DNA of 64,000 bases from an uncultured Cellvibrionales bacterium (GTDB taxonomy: Bacteria; Pseudomonadota; Gammaproteobacteria; Pseudomonadales; Dasaniaceae). Of this stretch, positions 34,987 through 44,108 are shown in pieces. Numbering within the stretch: position 1 is the first letter of the stretch; each line of letters starts with the position of its first letter. The stretch lies in assembly GCA_913019905.1 (NCBI GenBank), contig CAJVZD010000020.1, forward strand, positions 28,284 through 92,283, written 5' to 3'. Position numbers and translations under genes: made by a program. The notes beneath the pieces were generated by a model. It saw nothing but the letters and a program-made list of their open reading frames with translations, did not search any database and was not told the origin of the DNA.

Positions 34987-35409
34987 TTACTCTGGAAATC
35001 CAGAAAAGTGCTTTGCTTTTATTCCGTCAGCCAACCACGCTGCTTGCTCCGAGCTAAAAATATTTGCATCGGGTACGATACCTGGCGATTCAAACAATGA
35101 TCCGGCAGGCACAATGAGCGAAGTTCCGCTCTTATTCACAAACGGAACGCCCGAGCCACAATGTCTACAAAACGCTTTTGTAAATTCTCGCGTTGGGTGT
35201 TCGTAGATTTCAACATCATCAGTTCCGGACAACCACTCGATACTTTCTTTGTGAGCGATTATGTTTGAGGCAAATGCAGAACCGGTGACATGCTGGCACT
35301 GCTTACAATGACACTGGTAGAAAGCTTTAAAGTCACTTCCTAGGGCAAATTTCACCGCACCACACAGACATCCACCCAATAGTTTACTTCCCGAAACATT
35401 GGCTTCCAT
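34987..35409 (-). CDS. GFA family (glutathione-dependent formaldehyde-activating-like) zinc protein
   Basis: 140 aa from ATG 35409, usual for the family. Zinc-binding Cys are in GGCLCGAVKF, YQCHCKQCQHVTGSAF and FCRHCGSGVPF, the complete GFA pattern. Most stand-alone members lack proven formaldehyde chemistry. GGAAGGTG seven bases before ATG 35409 supports this start. The track's TTG at 35469 adds a 20-residue extension that is part of a pentapeptide-like 15-bp DNA repeat, which also continues in frame upstream of that TTG. Confidence 0.88.
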   Translation of the reverse strand: MEANVSGSKLLGGCLCGAVKFALGSDFKAFYQCHCKQCQHVTGSAFASNIIAHKESIEWLSGTDDVEIYEHPTREFTKAFCRHCGSGVPFVNKSGTSLIVPAGSLFESPGIVPDANIFSSEQAAWLADGIKAKHFSGFPE

Positions 35410-35490
35410 AACATCACCTTCCAATAAATGGCTTTCTAATAAATGGCTTTCCTGTAAATTGCTTTCCAAAACACTGCATCCTAAAATACT
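35409..35490. repeat. 15-bp repeat encoding pentapeptide-like pattern upstream of the GFA gene
   Basis: In the GFA frame, upstream codons read SILGC-SVLES-NLQES-HLLES-HLLEG-DVMEA. The DNA has 15-bp units near GGCTTTCTAATAAAT in tandem, two of them nearly identical. Confidence 0.65.
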
Positions 35491-35599
35491 AGCTGCAATA
35501 ATGTTGATTTTTGTTACTACATATTGATCGTCACTGCGCTTTTTTCTTTTAGCCGCAGCATTATCTGCTTACCGCATTCTCTGTTTATCTCAGTCTCTA

Positions 35600-36190
35600 T
35601 TATTTCAATAATTCATCGAGCGTCAAGGAGTAGCTCATTGAAAACACGTCTAAAAAATAGCGAACTTCAGGTAAATCTATTTCGTCTAATCGTTTTTTAA
35701 CTTCCTCCGCAGCCTTGGTGAATTCCGAATTTCCTGCATTCACTTCCATCTGACACTTTAAATAGGCCGATAGCGTATCTGCCGCCTTGATGATATGGTG
35801 ATTGGCTTTCGGTATGTTATCCTCAATAATTACGTCTTTATAATCATCCTGAAGTTCCGATGGCAGTAAATTCAACAATTCTCGTTCGGCTTGTCGCTCA
35901 ATAGACTTGTAAGCTTTGGTAATTTCTTTGGAATGGTATTTAATGGGTGACGGCATATCTCCAGTGATAATTTCTCCACAATCATGATACAAAGCAGCGA
36001 CCGCCACAGCATTTACATCCAGATCGCCACCAAAGAATCTATTTCTTATTAGGGCTAAGGCATGGGATATGGTTGCGACCTCCCAACTATGCTCCATAAC
36101 ATTTTCCGAGACGGTATTACGCTTCAAGCCCCAACGTTGCAACCAGCGAATTTTGCTTATATAGGCATAAAAATGGCTTTTTGTCAGCAA
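35600..36190 (-). CDS. yfbR: HD-domain 5'-deoxynucleotidase, YfbR-like
   Basis: 196 aa. It aligns by eye with E. coli YfbR from the start (SHFYAYISKIRWLQRW; ENVMEHSWEVA) through the HD motif ALYHDCGEIITGDMPSPIKY and IIKAADTLSAYLKC. The enzyme dephosphorylates deoxyribonucleoside 5'-monophosphates in dNTP salvage. Metal-ligand His and the HD pair are present. Start is TTG with GAGGG seven bases upstream. Monocistronic. Confidence 0.92.
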   Translation of the reverse strand: MLTKSHFYAYISKIRWLQRWGLKRNTVSENVMEHSWEVATISHALALIRNRFFGGDLDVNAVAVAALYHDCGEIITGDMPSPIKYHSKEITKAYKSIERQAERELLNLLPSELQDDYKDVIIEDNIPKANHHIIKAADTLSAYLKCQMEVNAGNSEFTKAAEEVKKRLDEIDLPEVRYFLDVFSMSYSLTLDELLK

Positions 36191-36552
36191 TGGGTAACCC
36201 TCTCAAATAGAATTTGCAATAGTAGAAAAATTGGTAGATTTTAACAAAAAATGGCCGCATAAATCATTAGTGAGCCCCTTGAATCGAAAATCAGCTAGGC
36301 ACGTGTGCTGATATTTCAATTGCCCCCTCTCGAAGCAAAGTCCACAAACAATCCGCCTCAAATTTACCGCATCGATATATCCATTAAAAACAAGCACTTA
36401 GCCTCGCTCGAACAGTACTTAAAATGGGCTTTGAGTAAAAAAAAACGATTTGAACTCTCGTTTAACATCAGTCTCTTTTGACATTAACAGAGTGAAAGTC
36501 AATCCAATTAATGTAACAATCCAAGAACCTGTTAAAGACTGAGAATAATAAC
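36191..36552. other. Intergenic region, nothing recognised
   Basis: AT-rich spacer between divergent yfbR and the monooxygenase gene. A 64-codon minus-strand frame (36203-36397) has no family resemblance and no RBS. No repeats seen. Confidence 0.5.
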
Positions 36553-38187
36553 ATGCCCGCAACATCATCGAACAGCGCGACGAACACTCCGGACTATGAA
36601 GTCATCATTATTGGCGCGGGAGTTTGCGGGATCTATTTATCTTATAAAATGCGCGAACTCGGTTTCAATTTCACCGTATTAGAAGCTGGAGATGATCTCG
36701 GTGGAACATGGTATTGGAACCGCTATCCCGGAGCGCGATTCGATTCTGAAAGTTATACCTACGGTTATTCTTTTTCAAAAGAGCTGTTAGATGAATGGAG
36801 CTGGAGCGAGCATTTTGCCGGGCAGGCAGAGACTGAACAGTACTTACATTATGTCGCGAAGAAATTCGATTTGCGCCAACACATGCAATTCAACAGTAAA
36901 GTAAAATCAGCCACCTTTAACGAGTCATCTTCCTATTGGACATTACTGACGGAAGACGGCCGTACCTTGACTACACAGTACTTACTCACAGCTATCGGTA
37001 TGTTGTCCGCGGCAACGATGCCAAAGATTGCCGGTGTCGAAACGTTTCAGGGACAATCTTTCCACACTTATAACTGGCCAAAAGAAAGAATCAATCTCGA
37101 AGGGAAAAAGGTTGCCGTCATCGGAACAGGGGCAACCGGGGTACAACTCATATCGGAAATTGCCGACAAAGTCGCCGACCTTACCGTATTCCAAAGACGG
37201 CCAAACTGGTGCGCGCCCCTTCACAATAGCCCAATTGATAATGATGCTCAGACTAAGATCAAAGCATCTTATGATGAGATTTTTGCGCGCTGTAAAAAGA
37301 CACCCGGCGGGTTTATTCACGGACCAGACCGACGTGAATATAGCGAGGTGCCCGAAAAAGACAGATTGGAATTCTGGGAACAGCTATACAGTTCACCCGG
37401 GTTCGGGGTATGGCTCGGTAATTTCCGCGACGTATTAATGGACGAAACCGCTAATGCCGAGTACACACAATTTATCGCCGGGAAAATTCGCGAAAGAGTT
37501 AAAGACCCCGCCACCGCCAATAAGCTAATTCCCACCGATCACGGCTTTGGCAGTCGCAGGGTTCCTCTTGAAACCAGATATTACGAAGCCTACAATCGTG
37601 ACAATGTTCATTTAGTCGACATCAATGAAACGCCAATAGAGCAAGTGACCCCAAAAGGAATTACAACATCGAAAACAGATTATGAGTTCGACATAATCAT
37701 TTACGCGACGGGATTCGATGCGATTACAGGGGCGTTTGATCGCATCGATATCATTGGAGAAAGCGGCCAGTCCTTACGGGATAAGTGGCGTGATGGCCCC
37801 ATTACATTCCTCGGTCTACAGACCACGGGCTTCCCCAATCTAGTGACTTTGGCGGGCCCACAAAGTGCATCAGTGTCGACGAATTTTCCCCGCGGAATTG
37901 AAGAGTCGGTAGACTGGACGGCAAACCTTCTCAAGCATATGCGCGACAATGATTATAAGTCGATTCGACCCTCGCTCGATGCAGAAAGAGAATGGACGGA
38001 ACATGTGAAGAGTATGTACGAGGGCGGGCTGGCAAGTACAACTAAATCCTGGTTTACAGGTTACAACTCCAATGTCGAGGGCCATGATATTTTACGCTAT
38101 ATGGTCTATTTTGGCGGTGCGCTCAAGTACAGGGAACGGCTAGCCGAAATTGTCGAAAGTAACTATCAAGGTTTTGAATTGAAATAG
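36553..38187 (+). CDS. Baeyer-Villiger type flavin monooxygenase
   Basis: 544 aa. First Rossmann motif GAGVCGIYLSYKM for FAD; the GTWYWNRYPGARFDSES block; the BVMO fingerprint FQGQSFHTYNWP (FxGxxxHxxxWP) around residue 165; the NADPH motif GTGATGVQLI; and the C-terminal YATGFD motif. The length and all blocks match cyclohexanone/phenylacetone-type type I BVMOs, which convert ketones to esters or lactones with NADPH and O2. It is a single gene. It would fit the oxidative catabolism at the window's left end, but is 26 kb away. Confidence 0.94.
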   Translation: MPATSSNSATNTPDYEVIIIGAGVCGIYLSYKMRELGFNFTVLEAGDDLGGTWYWNRYPGARFDSESYTYGYSFSKELLDEWSWSEHFAGQAETEQYLHYVAKKFDLRQHMQFNSKVKSATFNESSSYWTLLTEDGRTLTTQYLLTAIGMLSAATMPKIAGVETFQGQSFHTYNWPKERINLEGKKVAVIGTGATGVQLISEIADKVADLTVFQRRPNWCAPLHNSPIDNDAQTKIKASYDEIFARCKKTPGGFIHGPDRREYSEVPEKDRLEFWEQLYSSPGFGVWLGNFRDVLMDETANAEYTQFIAGKIRERVKDPATANKLIPTDHGFGSRRVPLETRYYEAYNRDNVHLVDINETPIEQVTPKGITTSKTDYEFDIIIYATGFDAITGAFDRIDIIGESGQSLRDKWRDGPITFLGLQTTGFPNLVTLAGPQSASVSTNFPRGIEESVDWTANLLKHMRDNDYKSIRPSLDAEREWTEHVKSMYEGGLASTTKSWFTGYNSNVEGHDILRYMVYFGGALKYRERLAEIVESNYQGFELK

Positions 38188-38338
38188 CTTAGCATTCAAA
38201 TTGGGTTAGAATTCTAATAGGCTCCGAATTAGGCCAACTTTCAGAAAAGCGGCCCCAAATAATCACCATTTACTACCGACAATCGCAGCGTAAAACACAG
38301 GCATCACGAATGAAATCAAGCAGTAAAAAATTCAAGCT

Positions 38339-39043
38339 ATGAATAAACTTATAGTCACACTTATTCTTTCTCTTAACGTCTCTTTGGCCTACGGGGAATC
38401 ATTGTTACTTTCAATTGGTGCCGTAGACGAAGGAACGGATAGTGCCCGCATTGGCCACCGCCTTGCGAAAGAAATAAGTCAGCGGGGCGGAGTCGATATT
38501 ATTTTAGTTCCCGTTCCCGAAAACCGTTTAATAACGTTGCTAAAAAGCGGCCGGATTGATGGTGACTTTACTCGTATCGGTGAATTTCAAGACGCTGAGC
38601 CGGCCTTAATTCAAGTTGCGGAACCCATTGGCAGTTTTTCTTATTTCGCTTACACCATGAAAGACGATATTGAGATCGACGATTGGAACAGTCTAATAGA
38701 TTACCGTGTCGCCTATATCGAAGGCTCCAAAATCATGGCAAAAAAATTGAAACCGATACACGACAACATTTTCCCCGTTAAAAACACGGAAGCGGGACTC
38801 CACTTTTTAGCCGCCGGACGAGCGGACATTTTCGTGCACATTGAATTTCTCGTAGAGCCGCTACTCAAAGAAAAAGAATTTAGGAAAATGGAAATTAGAG
38901 CGCTTAAACCACGGCTTCATTACGTGCAAACATACATGCACCTGTTAACCAAACACGCGGAGCTTGCAAAGAAAATCGATAAAACATTAAGAGAAATGAA
39001 AGCTGATAAAACCTACGACAAGCTGTTAAGGACATTAGATTGA
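38339..39043 (+). CDS. Periplasmic solute-binding-like protein, paralogue 3
   Basis: 234 aa with a clear signal peptide (MNKLIVTLILSLNVSLAYG). It shares DEGTDSARIGHRLAKEIS, GRIDGDFTRIGEF, VAEPIGSFSYFAYT, YRVAYIEGS, AAGRADIFVHI and a terminal LREMKADKTYDKL with the proteins at 12522 and 51113. It resembles family-3 solute-binding proteins but has no ABC or TRAP partner. Monocistronic; upstream is the BVMO, downstream a decayed gene. Confidence 0.82.
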   Translation: MNKLIVTLILSLNVSLAYGESLLLSIGAVDEGTDSARIGHRLAKEISQRGGVDIILVPVPENRLITLLKSGRIDGDFTRIGEFQDAEPALIQVAEPIGSFSYFAYTMKDDIEIDDWNSLIDYRVAYIEGSKIMAKKLKPIHDNIFPVKNTEAGLHFLAAGRADIFVHIEFLVEPLLKEKEFRKMEIRALKPRLHYVQTYMHLLTKHAELAKKIDKTLREMKADKTYDKLLRTLD

Positions 39044-39119
39044 GGTTTCATTGACCCTCATTAATTACCCATAGTAGCAATACGACTGAATGGAAAAAGA
39101 TCAAGGCACTAGCCTCGGT

Positions 39120-39532
39120 TCAATCGCGGCTTTTTAACAAAACAAACACTACTCTGTACCAGACGTAATCTCTGCCAACACTGTTATCGACGACACTGAG
39201 AATATCGTCAATTTTCCCTAAATGAGAAAGTCTGCAGGCTGCCGCTTCAATATTTGTCTTTATTGCCTACCTCAAGGAAACGGTCACATAGAGGATCGTT
39301 ACCCATATCAATAGATCGGCCCTGCAATAGAGGCTCTAAATCTGATAACTCGACTGGATTTCTCCAGTTTTTCCCGCCAGACTAAATAAACCATTGGTCT
39401 CCTTGATGGAGATCAATACCGATTGCCGGGTTTCCAGATCATACTAAACCCACTATTCGTTATTTTGCCTGCATCACCAATGCGGGTATGCAGTCTGCCT
39501 ATCAGTTCATGAACTGACTGATCAAGAATCGT
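39120..39532 (-). pseudogene. Decayed minus-strand gene with frameshifts and stops
   Basis: Three consecutive frames give continuous protein-like text: SVHELIGRLHTRIGDAGKIT, then IDLHQGDQWFI*SGGKNWRN.., then LSHLGKIDDILSVVDNSVG ending LLKSRD*. At least two frame shifts (near 39420 and 39265) and an in-frame TAG separate them. The family is not recognised; a sensory or Cache-like domain is a guess. This explains most of the 577-bp gap before the globin gene. Confidence 0.5.
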
Positions 39533-39621
39533 CTTTCAACGGAAAAAGAAAATGATGGGAAACCTATTGAATATCTGAAAGATGTTGAATAGCGACAACC
39601 CGCAGGTTAAAGAGGCTGATC

Positions 39622-40035
39622 ATGTACAAACTCACCGAAGCGGCCATTGATGACTTTCACGATAGTCTTGAGCGTTGTGGTTTATCCTCCAAATTCTTAC
39701 AAGATTTCTATAAAAGGTTTGTTGCATCATCACCGGAAATCGCCGATAAATTTGCTTCAACCAATTTCAAGACCCAGGCCAGGGTTCTAAAAACATCATT
39801 ATATATGGCTATGCTAGCATCAGATCGGAATCACGAAGCCCGCGAATATCTGGATCGTATTGCGGAACGGCATGGGCGCGAAGTGCTAAATATTAAACCT
39901 GAATATTACGACCTCTGGCTCGAGAGTATGATCGCGACTGTACAAGAGCATGATCCTTTGTATAGTAGCGATGTCGAGCAGGTTTGGCGAAATTTCATGC
40001 TGCCGGCCATTGAATACATGAAGTCTCGATATTAG
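39622..40035 (+). CDS. Globin-like haem protein
   Basis: 137 aa all-helical globin. Start MYKLTEAAIDDFHDSLERC; a Phe-rich B/C region DFYKRFVASSPEIADKFA like the F-x(n)-P of single-domain globins; proximal His in AERHGREVLNIKPEYYDLWLES. It is likely an O2- or NO-responsive single-domain or sensor-type globin; without a coupled domain the role is open. AAAGAGG lies upstream of the ATG. Confidence 0.85.
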   Translation: MYKLTEAAIDDFHDSLERCGLSSKFLQDFYKRFVASSPEIADKFASTNFKTQARVLKTSLYMAMLASDRNHEAREYLDRIAERHGREVLNIKPEYYDLWLESMIATVQEHDPLYSSDVEQVWRNFMLPAIEYMKSRY

Positions 40036-40220
40036 CGGCAACATTTCGGCCAAAGAAATTTTGATGCCATTAAATGAGACAGGCCCTATTCACGTTAAGA
40101 GTCGAGCCGAACATTCTTGTCGATGGGGGCTTAGCTTCCGTCAAAGCGAAAAAACTTCGGCAACGGCCCCCTTAATTCTGCAACTGTCTGAACGTGCTAC
40201 AAACCAAGAATGTGGAAACG

Positions 40221-40757
40221 TCAATCGATTTTCATTATCACTAAAGTTAGCTGACCGACTTCAACGCCCCATTTGGTCATACTCGACTCGTTTAAAAGAA
40301 CTCGTTCCGTAACGAGATACATCCTGTCGTCAACATCGACATCTATCGTTCCATCATCGTATGGGATCCGCAATGTATACCTTAAAAAAACGCTGTTTCC
40401 AGAAACCGCTAGTTTCGACTCTCCAACAACGTCATTAGCGGTACCGATATATTCACCTTGATTACCCGGTGCCAACGTCCATACCCGCTGCTGTTTTTCA
40501 CCGTCATCGAAGACAAAATTTTCGTCTAAAATCCCAATACCGTCCTTCCAGCTAGCTGAAATAGTCGCGTTGAAATGTCGGATCACTTTTCCACCACGGT
40601 CTTTTAGTATGCCGTGAGCTACTAGCTCTCCTTTGAAAAAATCTTGAACTACCATTTCGGGTTTCTTTTCGGCGTAGTCTTCCACCTTCACAGATCCGCA
40701 GGCAGCAAGGGTCAGGCAGCACCCAAGAATGCAGAGTCGCTTAATCATCAATTTCAT
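40221..40757 (-). CDS. DUF3833 family lipoprotein
   Basis: 178 aa with lipoprotein signal ending LTLAACGS. The body (FFKGELVAHGILKDRGGKV, FVFDDGEKQQRVW, YTLRIPYDDGTI, MYLVTERVLLNES) matches DUF3833, a lipocalin-like family regularly encoded at the end of rpoE-chrR lipid operons. It overlaps the preceding gene by 17 bp and is the last gene of the minus-strand operon driven from 46738. Possibly carries the modified lipid in the periplasm; function not proven. Confidence 0.9.
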   Translation of the reverse strand: MKLMIKRLCILGCCLTLAACGSVKVEDYAEKKPEMVVQDFFKGELVAHGILKDRGGKVIRHFNATISASWKDGIGILDENFVFDDGEKQQRVWTLAPGNQGEYIGTANDVVGESKLAVSGNSVFLRYTLRIPYDDGTIDVDVDDRMYLVTERVLLNESSMTKWGVEVGQLTLVIMKID

Positions 40758-41547
40758 TGTTTCTTGCTCCTCGTAATAGTGGACCGTCTTTTAGACATAT
40801 TTCAAAGGGGGTATTTTGATAATGGTATTTTATTTCGACGATATTGCTCTCTCGATTTTTATCCTCGATATTTGATAACCCCCTGTATCGGCTTAAGCGT
40901 TTTATCTCCTGGTTATATCCAAGCTCTATCGGATCCGCGAGAATTCTAATCAACCAATTAGATGCTTCCAGCGAGAAACACGCGTCGCTTCGAGTATCAT
41001 AACTACAGCGTGAAGGCTTCACTCGAAGTTCAATCAACCTTAACCTCGACACCAAAGGAAACAGAAAGTGTACGTCAGTACCGAGTAGCAACTGATCCCA
41101 ATTGCGCTGAATGAAAGCGTCAAATCCTGAATCAATAACCAGCGGCGAATTATCTCGCTCCTTTACGGAAAGGAAAATTACTTTGCTCTTGTCCTCTGGA
41201 AAAGAGTACCTTAAATCAATTTTCCGACCGCTTAAGCCAGCTGATATCTCATCATTCGTCAGGATATTTTTCTGGACAAAACTTGGCGTCGTCAAGCCGG
41301 TTTGATAGTTAAGTCTTTTGTACGCTATCGGGAAACCCGTTGAATCGACGTAATGCACGTCCTGGTATTGATTAGAATCGATACGACAGTGATACTCGCT
41401 GTATATTTTTTCGCCACTCACCATATCGAAAGCCTCACCGTAGACAAAATCAGTGAGATGACTTTCACTGGTAGACAATGCATCTGCGAATGCACTTAAC
41501 ACTGTCAAAAAAACCGAAATCAAGATACGAGCCAAGAGAGGCTTCAT
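40741..41547 (-). CDS. Exported protein of unknown family in the ChrR lipid operon
   Basis: 268 aa from ATG 41547, which begins a signal peptide (MKPLLARILISVFLTVLSAFADA). The track start 58 codons upstream lies inside the DUF2878 gene and is rejected. ATG overlaps the DUF2878 stop (ATGA), showing translational coupling. The mature part is beta-rich (VYGEAFDMVSGEKIYSEYHC, IAYKRLNYQTG) and has two Cys close together (CSYDTRSDAC). I do not recognise the family. Position suggests it handles the lipid product in the periplasm. Confidence 0.75.
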   Translation of the reverse strand: MKPLLARILISVFLTVLSAFADALSTSESHLTDFVYGEAFDMVSGEKIYSEYHCRIDSNQYQDVHYVDSTGFPIAYKRLNYQTGLTTPSFVQKNILTNDEISAGLSGRKIDLRYSFPEDKSKVIFLSVKERDNSPLVIDSGFDAFIQRNWDQLLLGTDVHFLFPLVSRLRLIELRVKPSRCSYDTRSDACFSLEASNWLIRILADPIELGYNQEIKRLSRYRGLSNIEDKNRESNIVEIKYHYQNTPFEICLKDGPLLRGARNNEIDD

Positions 41548-42011
41548 GTGCGAGCTCTTTTGACTAACAGGAGTCCGCAGGGAAAAAGAAATAGCCAACC
41601 CAAGGCCAAGACAGTGACAGAAATGAATAGCGGCTCTCCAATTTGCGAACCGTTCATTAGTCCTCCCGACCAATAGCTTGCTGGGCCAAATAGTGCAGCA
41701 GCCATTCCCGCTAGCCACCAATGATTGCTCAACCAGTACATCGAGTGACTAAAGGTTGTTGCAAAGAGTACCCACAGACTTATCAACCAAACCGGAATTC
41801 CCAGCGATAGTGCCCCAGGAAAGACAAGCACCCCTGTATTAATCATCAGTAAATCCCACAGACAACCAACCAGAGCAATGATTCCAATTAGCATCCATTC
41901 CCGTTGGTTTTCCATCACGACATTGTGATGAACGATCAAACCAAAGACGACAACAACGATAGCGACTAAATCGCCACCCAGTACACAGGAAAACCACCCA
42001 ATCTGGAACAC
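41544..42011 (-). CDS. DUF2878 family membrane protein
   Basis: 155 aa, about five TM helices, starting FQIGWFSCVLGG as DUF2878 proteins do, with LGIPVWLISLWVLFATTFSHS in the centre. The called start is GTG 42011. Homologues begin about ten residues earlier, where the frame reads NKKQLLNLLVFQIGWF but offers no ATG, so a rare CTG or GTA start remains possible. Downstream coupling to the next gene by ATGA. Unknown role in the operon. Confidence 0.82.
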   Translation of the reverse strand: MFQIGWFSCVLGGDLVAIVVVVFGLIVHHNVVMENQREWMLIGIIALVGCLWDLLMINTGVLVFPGALSLGIPVWLISLWVLFATTFSHSMYWLSNHWWLAGMAAALFGPASYWSGGLMNGSQIGEPLFISVTVLALGWLFLFPCGLLLVKRART

Positions 42012-42045
42012 TAACAGATTGAGTAATTGCTTTTTGTTTACCAGG

Positions 42046-43320
42046 CTATCGATTTTTGTTTGCCGGAATATTAGTATCTCTCCAGTCCGGCTTTGCTAAC
42101 AGAATCTGTGAGGTTCCGATAACCCTCTCTTCAAATGCGCCTTGGCAATAGGATAGATAGTAGTTCCACATTCTCACGAATTGATCGTCAAATCCCATCG
42201 CAGTAACATCTTTTACCCGACCCATGAATCGTTCTCGCCAAACACTCAGAGTCCGCGCATAATCGCCGCCTATCTCGTGCATATCCACCATTTGCATATC
42301 AGTATGTTGTTTTACCGATGTCATTATCGCACCGTGACTGGGTAGCGATCCTCCCGGGAAAATATAGCGCTGTATAAAATCGACCGACTTTATTGCATCG
42401 TTATATCGTTGATCGGGAATGGTAATCGCCTGCAGCAGCATCAGTCCATCTGAATTCAACAAGGAAGAACACATCGAAAAGTACTTATCGTAAAACTCAT
42501 GACCAACAGCCTCTATCATTTCGATCGAAACAATTTTGTCGAAGCTCCCCTCGAGGTTTCGATAATCTTCGAACAAAACCGTTACACGGTCACTCAGAGA
42601 GGCTTGCTCAACCTTTAGACAGGTCGCTTGATACTGTTCTCGAGAAATAGTGGTAGTAGTGACACGACATCCGTAATGACGAGCAGCATAAATGGCCATT
42701 CCTCCCCAACCGCTACCAATTTCAAGAAGGTGATCACTCGGCTCCAATTTTAGCTTTCGACAAACGAGGTCAAGCTTGTAAACGGCGGCTTCGTCAAGAT
42801 CCATCAAGGGCGTTTCGAATACGGCTGATGAGTACATCATTTCCGGATCAAGAAACAATGCAAAAAATTCATTGCTCAAATCATAATGGGCGGAAATGTT
42901 CTCCTTTGAGCGAGATTCCGTATTTCTATTAAACCAGTGGAACGTTTTTTTAGCCAAGCGTTTGACCAGAAACCGGGAATCGTCCAACGCATTCAAAAAC
43001 TCGATGTTTATCGACATCAAACGAATCAAATCCACGAGATTAGGTGATGTCCACTTACCGGCCATGTACGCTTCGGCCGAGCCGATAGATCCGCCAAAAG
43101 CGATATCCGAATAGGCCGCTTGGTCATGAATAATAATGCTGGCCTTAATTTCAGCAAGCTCGTTGCTAGCACCAAAAGCGTGAATTTGGCTACCATCTTC
43201 TACTAACAATCGCCCTCGAGGAATTCCATCTAGCCGCTTGAAAAGCTGTTTCATAGCGAAATCTTTGAAAATCCCAGGCCGCTCATTACTAACTACTTCA
43301 GAATGATTTGTTTGAGTCAT
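42046..43320 (-). CDS. Cyclopropane-fatty-acid synthase-like SAM methyltransferase
   Basis: 424 aa, CFA synthase length. Motif I LLEIGSGWGGMAIYAARHYG; SIEMIEAVGHEFYDKYF with the catalytic Glu; FIQRYIFPGGSLPS, all hallmarks of Cfa/mycolate-type methyltransferases acting on unsaturated phospholipid acyl chains. In rpoE-chrR operons of Proteobacteria such enzymes modify fatty acids under singlet oxygen stress. It overlaps DUF1365 upstream by 4 bp. Whether the product is a cyclopropane, methyl-branched or furan-precursor acyl chain cannot be told. Confidence 0.92.
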   Translation of the reverse strand: MTQTNHSEVVSNERPGIFKDFAMKQLFKRLDGIPRGRLLVEDGSQIHAFGASNELAEIKASIIIHDQAAYSDIAFGGSIGSAEAYMAGKWTSPNLVDLIRLMSINIEFLNALDDSRFLVKRLAKKTFHWFNRNTESRSKENISAHYDLSNEFFALFLDPEMMYSSAVFETPLMDLDEAAVYKLDLVCRKLKLEPSDHLLEIGSGWGGMAIYAARHYGCRVTTTTISREQYQATCLKVEQASLSDRVTVLFEDYRNLEGSFDKIVSIEMIEAVGHEFYDKYFSMCSSLLNSDGLMLLQAITIPDQRYNDAIKSVDFIQRYIFPGGSLPSHGAIMTSVKQHTDMQMVDMHEIGGDYARTLSVWRERFMGRVKDVTAMGFDDQFVRMWNYYLSYCQGAFEERVIGTSQILLAKPDWRDTNIPANKNR

Positions 43321-44108
43321 AATTTTCTTTTTGGATGGCTAAGTGGGTGATTGTCTTCCATATCCCGGTATACAGTCTTTGGATGGTCATAAACCGGGGT
43401 CTTTTTTATCCATAATCTAACGGCTTGCCAGTAAATAGCTGCAGCTACCTTCGCTGTCATCCATGGATGACTCAACAATATACCTGAGAGGGTTTTCGAG
43501 TCTATTTCGATTCGATTCAATACCATCGTTGCGTTGGTATGATTTTGTCCGCGGCATTCTGTTTCGAGATTTAAAGTCAACTTTTCCTCGGGATTGTTAC
43601 TGCGCCAGCTGTAGTTCATCTGCATTGGGTTGAACGGCGAAACATGCAGCTCCTTTTGGAACTGTATACGTTGAAAGCGCTCATTTGGATCGCAAGAAAG
43701 TACATAACTGGTCTTTTCTGTCCACGGAGTATTGGTAACTTCAGCGACAATTGTCTGCAAGTCCTGGTTTTCGTCAAAACAATAGTAGCTTGAAATTGGA
43801 TTAATATTGAAACCGAAATATCTCCAGTTAGCGAGCATCCGAATCGGCCCCTTATGCCACTTACCTGTCTGCTGATGTATTCGCTGCCTAACAGCCTCAT
43901 TAAGTGGAACGCTTTTATCACCAAGAAAGTCGCCCCGTTCAAACCTGGCGGGACGCCATGGTTTGTCGGACCAGAAAGCCGACAAATCTAATACACGCTG
44001 CAACTCATCGAGATCCAGATACATCATGAATATTTGATAACGGAAATGATGTTCCGTTGGGTAAAACCGACGGTGCTGGAGCCAGCCTTTGTAGATTGCA
44101 CTATTCAT
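43317..44108 (-). CDS. DUF1365 family protein
   Basis: 263 aa. Start MNSAIYKGWLQHRRFYPTEHHFRYQIFMMYLDLDEL and FNINPISSYYCFD are the DUF1365 signature; VSPFNPMQMNYSW follows. The family almost always sits between an FAD amine-oxidase-like gene and a Cfa-like gene, as here. It overlaps both neighbours (8 bp and 4 bp). Role unproven; participation in the same fatty-acid modification is inferred from context. Confidence 0.92.
   Translation of the reverse strand: MNSAIYKGWLQHRRFYPTEHHFRYQIFMMYLDLDELQRVLDLSAFWSDKPWRPARFERGDFLGDKSVPLNEAVRQRIHQQTGKWHKGPIRMLANWRYFGFNINPISSYYCFDENQDLQTIVAEVTNTPWTEKTSYVLSCDPNERFQRIQFQKELHVSPFNPMQMNYSWRSNNPEEKLTLNLETECRGQNHTNATMVLNRIEIDSKTLSGILLSHPWMTAKVAAAIYWQAVRLWIKKTPVYDHPKTVYRDMEDNHPLSHPKRKL

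Noticed and set aside
33196-36190. Superintegron-like array of small genes
   Set aside because: Single small minus-strand genes with varied functions, but no attC-like repeats between them.
41548-41721. N-terminal 58-residue extension of the operon protein at 40741
   Set aside because: It lies inside the DUF2878 gene, and the ATG at 41547 starts a clear signal peptide with ATGA coupling.
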